A DNA stretch of 64,000 bases from Solirubrobacterales bacterium. GTDB lineage: Bacteria > Actinomycetota > Thermoleophilia > Solirubrobacterales > Solirubrobacteraceae. The stretch is from contig JAOPZS010000134.1 in assembly GCA_025963965.1 (NCBI GenBank), positions 35,450-99,449 on the forward strand, given 5' to 3'. Position 1 is the stretch's first letter. Every line of letters starts with the position of its first letter. The notes beneath the pieces are model-generated. The model was not told the origin of the DNA. It ran no database searches and saw nothing but the letters and a program-made list of their open reading frames with translations. A program made the position numbers and the translations under genes. Of this stretch, positions 55,462 to 64,000 are shown one piece after another.

Positions 55462-58400
55462 CGCCGTCTCCCGGCGACTGGCCGCTGCTGCGCCAGCTGC
55501 GCGGTGAGGATCGGATGGGGCGGGGAGCGGCGGCGCGTTCGAGGCATACCGCAGGGCTGACGCCCCGCACGGCCGCAGCCGACCGCGTCGTCAAGTCCGT
55601 CTGCCCGTACTGCGCGGTCGGGTGCGCACAGAACCTGTACGTCAAGGACGACCGCGTGGTCCAGATCGAGGGCGACCCCGACGCCCCTCACAGCCGCGGC
55701 CGGCTCTGCCCGAAGGGGTCGGCGACGCTGCAGCTGACGACGGGCGAGGCCCGTGAGCGCCACGTCCTCTACCGCCCTCCGCACGGCGCCGACTGGGAGC
55801 GCCTCGATCTCCAGACGGCGATGGACATGGTGGCCGACAAATTCGTCGCGACGCGTCGCGAGGGCTGGGAGTGGGAACGCGACGGCAAGCGCACGCGCCG
55901 CTGCATGAGCATCGCGGCGCTCGGCGGCGCCACGCTGGACAACGAGGAGAACTACCTGATCAAGAAGTTCCTGACCTCCGCCGGAGTCATCCAGATCGAG
56001 AACCAGGCCCGCGTCTGCCACAGCTCGACGGTCGTCGGGCTCGGCACCTCCTTCGGTCGCGGCGCCTCGAGCACGCTGCCCGGGGACCTGCAGAACTCCG
56101 ACCTGATCGTGCTGGAGGGGTCGAACATGGCAGAGGCCCACCCGGTCGCCTACCAGTGGGTGATGGAGGCCAAGGCGCGCGGGGCCACCGTCATCCATGT
56201 TGATCCGCACTACAGCCGCACGAGCGCCCTGGCCGACATGTTCGTGCCGCTGCGGGCCGGAACCGACATCGCCTTCCTCGGCGGGATCATCAACCACGTC
56301 CTCCAGACCGACTCCGACTTCCGCGAGTACGTGCTGGCCTACACCAACGCTCCGACCATCGTCCGCGAGGAGTTCGAGGACGCCGGTCCCGACGGGATCT
56401 TCTCCGGCTTCGACCCCGAGAAGGGGAAATACGACCCGTCGAGCTGGCAGTACGACGGCGCCTTCGTCGCCGCGGCGGCCGGTCAGCGCGACCTCGAGGG
56501 CAACGTCGAGGGGCTCGCCGACGAGGGCGAGGGTCGCGACGAAGCCGCTGCGCGCGAACAGCCGAAGCTCGACATGACGCTCGAGCATCCTCGCTGTGTC
56601 TGGCAGATCCTCAAGCGCCACTACGCGACGTACACGCCGGAGATGGTCGAACGGATCTGCGGCGTGCCCCAGGACGTGTTCGCGGAGGTGTGCCGTCTGT
56701 TCGTGGAGAACTCCGGTCGGGAGCGCACGACCGCGTTCGTCCACGGCGTCGGCTGGACGCAGCACACGATCGGCTCGCAGTACATCCGAGCCGCGTCGAT
56801 GCTCCAGCTGCTGCTCGGCAACATGGGCCGTCCCGGCGGCGGCGTGATGGCGATGCGCGGGCACGCCTCGATCCAGGGGTCGAGCGACATCCCGACGCTG
56901 TTCGACACGCTGCCGGGCTACATCCCGATGCCCAACGCCCACCGTCATGAGGACCTCGACGAGTTCGTCGCTACGACGTCCGCCAGGCGAGGCTTCTGGG
57001 GGAACCTCCGCGACTACACGGTGAGCCTGCTGAAGGCATGGTGGGGACCCGCGGCGACATCCGAGAACGACTACTGCTTCGGATACGTGCCCCGCCTGAC
57101 CGGCAGCCACTCGACCTACGACACCGTCATGGAGCAGATCAAAGGGACCGTCAAGGGCTACTTCCTGTTCGGCGAGAACCCGGCGGTGGGCTCGGCGAAC
57201 ACGCGCATGCAGCGACTGGGCATGTCAAAGCTCGACTGGCTCGTCGTGCGCGACTTCTCCCTGATCGAGAGCGCGACCTGGTGGAAGGACGGCCCGGAGA
57301 TCGAGACCGGTGAGATGCGCACCGAGGACATCGGCACGGAGGTGTTCTTCTTCCCGGCCGCGGCGCACATCGAGAAGGAGGGCACTTTCACGAACACGCA
57401 GCGGATGCTGCAGTGGCACCACAAGGGCCAGGACCCCTGCGAGGAGCAGCGCAGCGACCTGTGGTTCATGTATCACCTCGGCAAGCGCATCCGGGAACGG
57501 CTCGCGGGCTCGCACGATGAGATGGACCGCCCCGTGCTCGAGCTGACGTGGGACTACCCGACCGAGGGCGAGCACGAGGAGCCGACCGCCGAGGCGGTGC
57601 TGGCCGAGATCAGCGGCTGGAATGCCGAAGGCGAGTTCCTCGGCGGCTACACCGAGCTGAAGGACGACGGGTCGACCTCGTGCGGCTGCTGGATCTACTC
57701 CGGGTGCTACGCCGAGGGCGTCAACCAGACAGCCCGGCGCAAGCCGGCGCGCGAGCAGAACTGGACGGGGCCGGAGTGGGCGTGGGCGTGGCCGATGAAC
57801 CGGCGGATCCTCTACAACCGCGCATCGGCCGATCCCGAGGGGCGGCCATGGAGCGAGCGAAAGGCGCTCGTCTGGTGGGACGAGGAGCAGGGCAAGTGGA
57901 CCGGTCACGACACCCCCGACTTCGAGGCGGACAAGCCTCCGAGCTACCGGCCGTCCCCCGACGCGGCAGGACCCGATGCGATCTCCGGGGCGACGCCGTT
58001 CATCATGCAGGCCGACGGGCGCGGCTGGCTCTACGCACCCTCCGGTGTCGCCGACGGACCGATGCCGACCCACTACGAGCCGCAGGACTCGCCCGTGCGC
58101 AACCGCCTTCACGAGCACCAGCGCAACCCGGCCCGCCAGACCTACGCGCACGAGAACAACCGCTACCACCCCGGTCCCGGCGAGCCGGGTGAGGGCGTCT
58201 ACCCGTTCGTCGTCACGACCTACCGGCTGACCGAGCACTTCACGGCCGGAGGCATGAGCCGCTGGACGCCCTACCTGTCCGAGCTGCAGCCCGAGTTCTT
58301 CTGCGAGGTCTCCCCCGAGCTCGCCGCCGAGCGGGGCCTCGAGCACGCCGGCTGGGCGATGCTCGTGAGCGCTCGAGGTGTGATCGAGGCGCGCGTGATG

Positions 58401-58676
58401 GTCACCGACCGGATGACGCCGCTGCGGGTCGACGGCCGCACGATCCATCAGATCGGGATGCCCTACCACTGGGGGGCCAACGGCTACTCCAAAGGCGACT
58501 CGATGAACGAACTGTCCTCGATGGCGCTCGATCCGAGCTCTCACATCCAGGAGGTGAAGGCGCTGACCGTCGACATCCGCCCCGGTCGACGCCCGCGCGG
58601 CCCCGCGCGCCAGGAGCTCGTGCGCGAGTACCGCGAGCGAGCCGGCATCACGGAGATGACGGGGATGGCGCCGTGA
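55458..58676 (+). CDS. Formate dehydrogenase, molybdopterin-containing catalytic subunit (Cys form)
   Basis: SVCPYCAVGCAQNLYVKDDRVVQIEGDPDAPHSRGRLCPKG [4Fe-4S] motif; ENQARVCHSSTVVGLG active-site region; C-terminal molybdopterin-dinucleotide-binding region. Confidence 0.9.
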   Translation: MTPSPGDWPLLRQLRGEDRMGRGAAARSRHTAGLTPRTAAADRVVKSVCPYCAVGCAQNLYVKDDRVVQIEGDPDAPHSRGRLCPKGSATLQLTTGEARERHVLYRPPHGADWERLDLQTAMDMVADKFVATRREGWEWERDGKRTRRCMSIAALGGATLDNEENYLIKKFLTSAGVIQIENQARVCHSSTVVGLGTSFGRGASSTLPGDLQNSDLIVLEGSNMAEAHPVAYQWVMEAKARGATVIHVDPHYSRTSALADMFVPLRAGTDIAFLGGIINHVLQTDSDFREYVLAYTNAPTIVREEFEDAGPDGIFSGFDPEKGKYDPSSWQYDGAFVAAAAGQRDLEGNVEGLADEGEGRDEAAAREQPKLDMTLEHPRCVWQILKRHYATYTPEMVERICGVPQDVFAEVCRLFVENSGRERTTAFVHGVGWTQHTIGSQYIRAASMLQLLLGNMGRPGGGVMAMRGHASIQGSSDIPTLFDTLPGYIPMPNAHRHEDLDEFVATTSARRGFWGNLRDYTVSLLKAWWGPAATSENDYCFGYVPRLTGSHSTYDTVMEQIKGTVKGYFLFGENPAVGSANTRMQRLGMSKLDWLVVRDFSLIESATWWKDGPEIETGEMRTEDIGTEVFFFPAAAHIEKEGTFTNTQRMLQWHHKGQDPCEEQRSDLWFMYHLGKRIRERLAGSHDEMDRPVLELTWDYPTEGEHEEPTAEAVLAEISGWNAEGEFLGGYTELKDDGSTSCGCWIYSGCYAEGVNQTARRKPAREQNWTGPEWAWAWPMNRRILYNRASADPEGRPWSERKALVWWDEEQGKWTGHDTPDFEADKPPSYRPSPDAAGPDAISGATPFIMQADGRGWLYAPSGVADGPMPTHYEPQDSPVRNRLHEHQRNPARQTYAHENNRYHPGPGEPGEGVYPFVVTTYRLTEHFTAGGMSRWTPYLSELQPEFFCEVSPELAAERGLEHAGWAMLVSARGVIEARVMVTDRMTPLRVDGRTIHQIGMPYHWGANGYSKGDSMNELSSMALDPSSHIQEVKALTVDIRPGRRPRGPARQELVREYRERAGITEMTGMAP

Positions 58677-59614
58677 GCAGCGGCGCCGACGGATCCGCGA
58701 ACGGGAAGGCGAGCCCGGCCGTCAGCGACAGCGGCGACGTGCTGGGAGTCCTGCTCGGCGGCGCCGACCCGGCCGGCTCGGCGGGCTGGCAGGAGCACCC
58801 GCCGCGGATGGGCTTCTTCACGGACACGTCGCTGTGCATCGGCTGCAAGGCCTGTGAGGTCGCCTGCAAGGAGTGGAACCAGGTGCCCGAGGACGGGCTC
58901 AACTGGACCGGGCACTCGCACGACAACAGCGAGCGCCTGGGCGCGGACACCTGGCGGCACGTCGCGTTCGTCGAGCAGCGCGTGAAGGTGGGCAACCACG
59001 AGCCGAACTTCCAGCGTGCCCCGTCGGCGGGGGGCGAGGGCGAGGACGGCTTCCGCTGGCTGATGGCCTCGGACGTGTGCAAGCACTGCACGCACGCGGC
59101 GTGCCTCGATGTCTGCCCGACCGGTGCGATCTTCCGCACGGAGTTCGGAACGGTGGTCGTGCAGGCGGACGTCTGCAATGGCTGCGGCTACTGCGTGCCC
59201 GCGTGCCCCTATGGCGTGCTCGACAAGCGCGAGGAGGACGGGCGCATCTTCAAGTGCACGCTGTGCTACGACCGTCTCGGCGTCGGGCAGGAGCCGGCCT
59301 GCGCCAAGGCCTGTCCGACCGACTCGATCCAGTTCGGCGAGGTCGATGAGCTGCGCGAGCGCGCCGCCGGCCGGGTCGAGCAGCTGCACGAGGTGGGCGT
59401 CGTCGAGGCCCGCCTGTACGGCCACGATCCCGACGACGGGGTCGGCGGCGACGGCGCCTTCTTCCTGCTCCTCGACGAGCCGGAGGTGTACGGGCTGCCG
59501 CCGGACCCGATCGTGACGACGCGCGACCTGCCAGAGATGTGGAAGCGGGTGGGCATCGCCGCCGGGGGCCTGCTGGCCGGCGCCGCTGCCTGCTTCGCGG
59601 GCGCGAGGCGATGA
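58673..59614 (+). CDS. Formate dehydrogenase iron-sulfur (beta) subunit
   Basis: Four ferredoxin-like clusters: CIGCKACEVACKEW, CKHCTHAACLDVCPTGA, CNGCGYCVPACPYGV, CTLCYDRLGVGQEPACAKACPTDS. Confidence 0.92.
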   Translation: MSSGADGSANGKASPAVSDSGDVLGVLLGGADPAGSAGWQEHPPRMGFFTDTSLCIGCKACEVACKEWNQVPEDGLNWTGHSHDNSERLGADTWRHVAFVEQRVKVGNHEPNFQRAPSAGGEGEDGFRWLMASDVCKHCTHAACLDVCPTGAIFRTEFGTVVVQADVCNGCGYCVPACPYGVLDKREEDGRIFKCTLCYDRLGVGQEPACAKACPTDSIQFGEVDELRERAAGRVEQLHEVGVVEARLYGHDPDDGVGGDGAFFLLLDEPEVYGLPPDPIVTTRDLPEMWKRVGIAAGGLLAGAAACFAGARR

Positions 59615-60624
59615 GCGAAGCCGAGGTCACGCGCGAGGGCCTGAAGGGAGTGCGGCCCGGACGGGAGGCGCGGACCTTCTCGGGCGAGGGCGGACGGCGA
59701 CGCCGTGACGCGCCGGCACGCGACCATCCCGGCTCCTCCTATTACGGTCAGCCGGTCATCAACCCGCCCGTCTGGGCGGAGCTCGACATCGCCGGCTACC
59801 TGTTCGCCGGGGGACTGGCCGGCTCGAGCTCGATCCTCGCCGCCGGTGCGGAGCTGAGCGGCAGGCCGCGTCTCGCGCGCCGCAGCAAGCTCGGTGCGGG
59901 CGCCGCGCTCGGCGTGTCGCTCGTCGCGCTGATCCACGACCTCGGCCGGCCGGGGCGCTTCCTGAACATGCTGCGCGTCTTCAAGCCCACCTCGCCGATG
60001 AACGTCGGCTCCTGGCTGCTCGGTGCCTACGGGCCGCTGATGGCGGGCGCTGCGGCCAGCGACGTGCTCGGCGTCGCGCCACGTGCCGGTCGGGTCGCAG
60101 CGGCGGGCGCCGGCGTGCTCGGCGCAGGCGTCGCCTCCTACACGGCGGCGCTGATCGCCGACACCGCCGTGCCCGCCTGGCACGACGGCTATCGGGAGTT
60201 GCCGTTCCTGTTCGCCGGCTCGGCGGCGGCGGCGGGCAGCGGCCTCGCGATGATCGCCGCGCCGCACGCGGAGAGCACACCGGCGCGTCACATGGCGCTG
60301 CTCGGCGCAGCGGCGGAGCTCGGCGCCGAGCAGCTGCTCGAGCGCCGCCTCGGGATCGTCGCCGAGACGCTCCACGAGGGCACGGCAGGGCGGCGCCTGA
60401 AGGCGGCCAAGGCGCTGACGGTCGCCGGGGGACTCGGCGCTGCCACCATCGGCCGCCGAGGCCGGCTCGGCGCCGCGCTGAGTGGCGCGTGCCTGCTCGC
60501 CGGGTCCGCGCTGACCCGCTTCGGGCTGTTCGCAGCCGGGATGGCGTCCGCCCAGGACCCGCGCTACACCGTGCAGCCACAGCGCGAACGGCTCGCGCGC
60601 GAAGCGGACGCGGACTCGCACTGA
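59611..60624 (+). CDS. NrfD-like membrane subunit of the formate dehydrogenase
   Basis: YYGQPVINPPVWAELDIAGYLFAGGLAGSSSILAAGAEL, LIHDLGRPGRFLNMLRVFKPTSPMNVGSWLL; ATGA overlap with the beta subunit. Confidence 0.85.
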   Translation: MSEAEVTREGLKGVRPGREARTFSGEGGRRRRDAPARDHPGSSYYGQPVINPPVWAELDIAGYLFAGGLAGSSSILAAGAELSGRPRLARRSKLGAGAALGVSLVALIHDLGRPGRFLNMLRVFKPTSPMNVGSWLLGAYGPLMAGAAASDVLGVAPRAGRVAAAGAGVLGAGVASYTAALIADTAVPAWHDGYRELPFLFAGSAAAAGSGLAMIAAPHAESTPARHMALLGAAAELGAEQLLERRLGIVAETLHEGTAGRRLKAAKALTVAGGLGAATIGRRGRLGAALSGACLLAGSALTRFGLFAAGMASAQDPRYTVQPQRERLAREADADSH

Positions 60625-60641
60625 CCTCGCGGGAGGCGTCC

Positions 60642-61616
60642 TCAGACGGCCTCGACGAGCTCCTGCACATCCTCGCGGGTCAGCAGCGCAAAGGGGATCG
60701 AGACGACGAGCCGTGTCACCTCGGCAGCGAAGGCCCCGACGATCGCCGCCGGCAGGGCGATACCCAGCCAGCTGAGGCCGAGCGGCACGAGCACCTCGGC
60801 CACGCCGGCACCGGCCAACGGCAGACCGCGCGGCGTCAGCACGTAGCCCGTGGCGAAGCCGACGATCGCGACAAGGGGCGAGCAGGTGATGCCGAACGCC
60901 CGCAGCGCGGCCCAAAGCGCCCCGATCTCGGCGCACCAGTAGAGCAGCATCCCGGCGGTCGCGGCGAGCGCCCGCAACGGGCGCCGCGACTGGCCGGCGA
61001 GGATCGCGCCGCCGAGCAGCAGGCTCTTGACAGGACGCGCCCAGCGTCCCCGGACCGGCCGTCGCGACAGGGCGACGTAGGCGCTGCTCGCAACCGCGAC
61101 TCCCGCCGGGACGCCGACGATCCACGGCCAGATGACGGCGCTCTGCACGTGGCCGGCCCCAATCAGCAGCAGCGAGCCGACCCAGGCACCGGACGCCAGC
61201 ACGGCGTACTCGAACATCGCCAGCGCCGCCACGTGCGCACGGGCCGCACGTCGGCTCGCCCCGGAGCCGCGCAGCGCTCTGGCGTCGATCGAGAAGCCGC
61301 CCTTCAACGACGTCGCGCCTGCACCGAAGGCGACGACTCTCGCCGCCGTGTCCGGTTCGATGCCGCTCTCCTCGCAGGCGCTCATCACGCGGTGATGCGC
61401 CAGCGCGTAGCCGAGATAGGCAACCAGCCGTGCGCCGACGGCCGCCGCGAGCCAGCCGGGCGCGATCCGCGTGAGGACATCGGCCGTCGCGGCGAAGCCC
61501 GCGAACGCGGCCATCGCGCTCGCCGCGCCCAGCGCGATCACCGCGGCAGCGGCGCCCATCAGCAGCGGCCTGCGCTCGAGCCGAGCCCACAGCCGCCGCT
61601 CCCGCCGCTCGCTCAT
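60642..61616 (-). CDS. Lysylphosphatidylglycerol synthase TM-region-like (UPF0104) membrane protein
   Basis: Multi-TM; SLKGGFSIDARAL, GYVLTPRGLPLAGAGVAEVLVPLGLSWLG pattern typical of LPG_synthase_TM proteins. Confidence 0.7.
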   Translation of the reverse strand: MSERRERRLWARLERRPLLMGAAAAVIALGAASAMAAFAGFAATADVLTRIAPGWLAAAVGARLVAYLGYALAHHRVMSACEESGIEPDTAARVVAFGAGATSLKGGFSIDARALRGSGASRRAARAHVAALAMFEYAVLASGAWVGSLLLIGAGHVQSAVIWPWIVGVPAGVAVASSAYVALSRRPVRGRWARPVKSLLLGGAILAGQSRRPLRALAATAGMLLYWCAEIGALWAALRAFGITCSPLVAIVGFATGYVLTPRGLPLAGAGVAEVLVPLGLSWLGIALPAAIVGAFAAEVTRLVVSIPFALLTREDVQELVEAV

Positions 61617-61648
61617 GTCAGTGTGGTTACCCGATCTTTCCTCGCGGC

Positions 61649-62134
61649 GTGCTTGTCGCCGTAATCTCCGACACGCACCTGCGCCGCCGTGGCGCTCTGC
61701 CCGGCGCCTGCGTGGCACGCCTCGAGCAGAGCGACCTGATCGTGCACGCCGGCGATGTCATCGCCGCCGAGGTGCTGCAGGAGCTGTGCGAGATCGGGCC
61801 GCCGGTGCTGGCAGTGCGGGGCAACGTCGATGAGCGCTCGCTCGGCCGAGCTCTGCCGGAGCGCCTGGAGTTCGAGGCCGGCGGGCAGCGCTGCGGGGTG
61901 ATCCACGACGCCGGCCCGTCACGTGGCCGGCTGGACCGGATCCGGACGGCGTTCCCCGGCTGTGCGGCGGTCGTCTTCGGCCATTCGCACGTCCCGCTGC
62001 ACGAGGTACGGGAGGGCTTTCAGATCTTCAACCCGGGAAGCCCGACGGCGAGACGCCGCCAGCCACACCACACGATGGGACTGTTGCGGGCGAGGCCGGG
62101 CGAGCTCGCGTTCGAGCTGCTCGCGCTGGACTAG
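61649..62134 (+). CDS. YfcE/MJ0936-type metallophosphoesterase
   Basis: VAVISDTHLRRRGALPGA, LIVHAGDVI, AVRGNVDE, VFGHSHVPL, IFNPGSPTARR. Confidence 0.9.
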   Translation: MLVAVISDTHLRRRGALPGACVARLEQSDLIVHAGDVIAAEVLQELCEIGPPVLAVRGNVDERSLGRALPERLEFEAGGQRCGVIHDAGPSRGRLDRIRTAFPGCAAVVFGHSHVPLHEVREGFQIFNPGSPTARRRQPHHTMGLLRARPGELAFELLALD

Positions 62135-62158
62135 CTGCCGCCGGCGGGTTCGGTGCCC

Positions 62159-63070
62159 TCACCCCGTGCCCGATGACCGGCGCGCCGAGTCGACGAGAGC
62201 CCGGACGAGGGGATGCGCGCGGCCGGCGTGCCAGACCAGCGAGACGGTGGCGGGCGCCGCGTCGGTGAGCGGGACGGCCGCCACGCCGGGAAGCACATGC
62301 GCCACCAGCTGCGCGTCGGCATCCGGTAGCGCGGTGATCGCTCCGGAGACGGCGAGGCCGCCGAGCCGTCCGAGCATCTCCAGCGACGTCGCGATGTGAT
62401 CTTCGGTGACCGCCGCCGGCGCGCCGCCGCGATGGTCGTCGAGACTGTGAAAACCGGCCCAGCGGGCCTGCACGCTCGGGTGGTAGCTGATGAAGGTCTC
62501 GCCCAGCGCCTGCTCGACTCGGGCCTCGCCGCCTGCGGCCAGCGGGTGCTCGGCGGGTACGACCAGCGTGCGCGGCTCGACGCGCACGGGGTGCACCTCG
62601 ATGTGCTCGTCGAGGTCTGGCGGCTGGCAGAAGGCGACGTCGATCCCCTCCAGCCACGTCCTCGTCGTGCCGCGCGGGAAGGGTAGCTCGCGGAAGGACA
62701 CGTCAGCCTCCGGATGCGCCTCGGCGAACTCGGTGAACAGTCCCGGTGCAGTCATCTGCGGGGGCGGGCCGATGAAGCCGACCTCGATCACGCCGCGTGC
62801 GGCCCGCGCCAGGGATTGCGCGGTCAGCTGCACGTCACGCTCGGTGTCGACGACCGCCCGCGCCTTCTCGAGGAACGCCTCGCCGGACGGCGTCAACCGG
62901 ACCCCCCGCGGATGGCGCTCGAGCAGCTGCAGGCCGAGGTCGCTCTCGAGCTGGGAGATCGCCTGCGAGAGCGCGGGCTGAGCGATGTAGAGCTTCTCGG
63001 CGGCGCGCGTGATCTGCCCCTCTTCGGCGACCGTCACGAAATAGCGGAGCTGATCGGTCTTGAAGCTCAT
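62159..63070 (-). CDS. LysR-family transcriptional regulator
   Basis: LRYFVTVAEEGQITRAAEKLYIAQPALSQAISQLESDLGLQLLERHPRGVRLTPSGEAFLE. Confidence 0.93.
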   Translation of the reverse strand: MSFKTDQLRYFVTVAEEGQITRAAEKLYIAQPALSQAISQLESDLGLQLLERHPRGVRLTPSGEAFLEKARAVVDTERDVQLTAQSLARAARGVIEVGFIGPPPQMTAPGLFTEFAEAHPEADVSFRELPFPRGTTRTWLEGIDVAFCQPPDLDEHIEVHPVRVEPRTLVVPAEHPLAAGGEARVEQALGETFISYHPSVQARWAGFHSLDDHRGGAPAAVTEDHIATSLEMLGRLGGLAVSGAITALPDADAQLVAHVLPGVAAVPLTDAAPATVSLVWHAGRAHPLVRALVDSARRSSGTG

Positions 63071-63201
63071 CTGGCGCCGGACCTGGGAGGCGGACACAGC
63101 CAGCGGCCGGCGGCCCGATCATATTGCCGGAATCACTCCGCCTGTCGGCCGGTTACGCCGTACCGACGTATCCGGCGCGGCGGCTGCCGCGCCGGAGCTC
63201 C

Positions 63202-63702
63202 TCACCGCTCGCAGGCGTCGAGCGAGCGCTCACCGAGCGCGCCGACAGGCGGAGCGGTCTCGGCGGCATCCTCGAACGGCAGCATCCCCAATACGCCCGC
63301 CCTTTCGAACGCGTGCTGCACGGTCTGCGGACCGCGGATCAGCCGGAAGCCGTAGCCGCGCTTCTCGCAGAGCCCGCACCGGAACGCGATCACGGCCACG
63401 CCGACCGGGTCGATGCCCGTCAGGTCGCGCAGGTCCAGCGTGATGTCGGTCACGCCTTCTTCGCACAGCCGCTCGATCTCCAACTCGAGCGCGTGCGCCG
63501 AGTGGCGCGTCAGCTCGCCGGTCAGGATCAGCGTGTGGTTCCAGGTGTTGACGCTGGTCAGCACCAGTCCTCGCTCGCCGGTCTCGATCGCCGGCGGGTC
63601 CGGCTCGAGCGGCACCGAGCGGGGCTGGTCGAGCACCCCCGATCCGGTCGAGCCCGGTCCCCCTATGTTCACTGCCGATGTCGTCGAATGACGTTTCATC
63701 AC
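63202..63702 (-). CDS. STAS-domain (anti-sigma factor antagonist-like) protein
   Basis: TLILTGELTRHSAHALELEIERLCEEGVTDITLDLRDLTGIDPVGVAVIAFRCGLCEKRGYGFRLIRG. Confidence 0.82.
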   Translation of the reverse strand: MMKRHSTTSAVNIGGPGSTGSGVLDQPRSVPLEPDPPAIETGERGLVLTSVNTWNHTLILTGELTRHSAHALELEIERLCEEGVTDITLDLRDLTGIDPVGVAVIAFRCGLCEKRGYGFRLIRGPQTVQHAFERAGVLGMLPFEDAAETAPPVGALGERSLDACER

Positions 63703-63786
63703 GGCTCCTTCCAGAGCAGCCTCGAAATGATTTCCAGGTGGCGGGCAGTCGTCGACTGCCCGCCGAGGCGGAGTTGACCGGCGGGA

Positions 63787-64000
63787 CTAGCCCGGTCGCT
63801 CTGGAATCAGTACGAAGAACGCCGTGAGGTAAGGGCGGCAGGAGAGACGCAGGCGCCGCAGCGCGCGGGGAGCCGCGAGCAGCAGCAGTCCCGCGAGGGT
63901 CAAGAATCCGGAGAGGCCGACGGCGCCGCCGCTGCCGCCCGCTGCGACTCCGCCGGCCGCGCCCCCCGGCGCCGGGCCGGGGCTGGGCGTGTCCGGCCGG
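63787..64000 (-). CDS. C-terminal part of a Pro/Gly-rich, C-terminally membrane-anchored protein (truncated by window end)
   Basis: Minus-strand frame RPDTPSPGPAPGGAAGGVAAGGSGGAVGLSGFLTLAGLLLLAAPRALRRLRLSCRPYLTAFFVLIPERPG* runs off the window edge. Confidence 0.5.
   Translation of the reverse strand, partial: RPDTPSPGPAPGGAAGGVAAGGSGGAVGLSGFLTLAGLLLLAAPRALRRLRLSCRPYLTAFFVLIPERPG

Noticed and set aside
55990-56050. Selenocysteine in the formate dehydrogenase catalytic subunit
   Set aside because: The expected position reads Cys (QARVCHSSTV); no in-frame TGA is present in the ORF.

Overview
This 64 kb window is high-GC actinobacterial chromosome. Gene content and protein style suggest a Thermoleophilia/Solirubrobacterales-like lineage (inferred, not tested). 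It is densely coding with many ATGA/GTGA start-stop overlaps. I saw no CRISPR array, rRNA, IS element or prophage. Main blocks: (1) a Ser/Thr-phosphorylation and cell-wall locus (fhaA-fhaB-pstP-pbpA-pknB-ddl) that lacks the rodA/ftsW gene expected between pstP and pbpA; (2) a cell-surface polysaccharide locus of about 17 kb (DUF354 protein, CapD-like enzyme, Wzy/Wzx, several glycosyltransferases, sugar transferase, ATP-grasp) with an embedded HD-GYP gene and a ComA/phosphosulfolactate synthase-like gene; (3) assorted hydrolases, a dioxygenase, GST-like and TenA-like proteins; (4) a potABCD polyamine transporter followed by an Orn/Lys/Arg-decarboxylase-family gene; (5) large secreted S15/CocE-like hydrolases around a tRNA-Ala(CGC), one with a TetR gene and a near-consensus promoter; (6) a formate dehydrogenase operon with a small upstream ORF. 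The most unusual signal is a synonymous-codon partition. Cytoplasmic proteins and domains use almost only GAG for Glu, whereas exported proteins and extracytoplasmic domains use GAA (and AAA for Lys). The switch occurs inside single genes at the transmembrane segment (pknB: about 2 GAA/23 GAG before versus 10 GAA/1 GAG after), and one secreted protein (44107-44841) has all of its roughly 32 Glu codons as GAA. A second window-wide pattern is a TAnnnT -10-like box 6-9 nt upstream of many start codons, suggesting widespread leaderless transcription. All counts were made by hand from the sequence.
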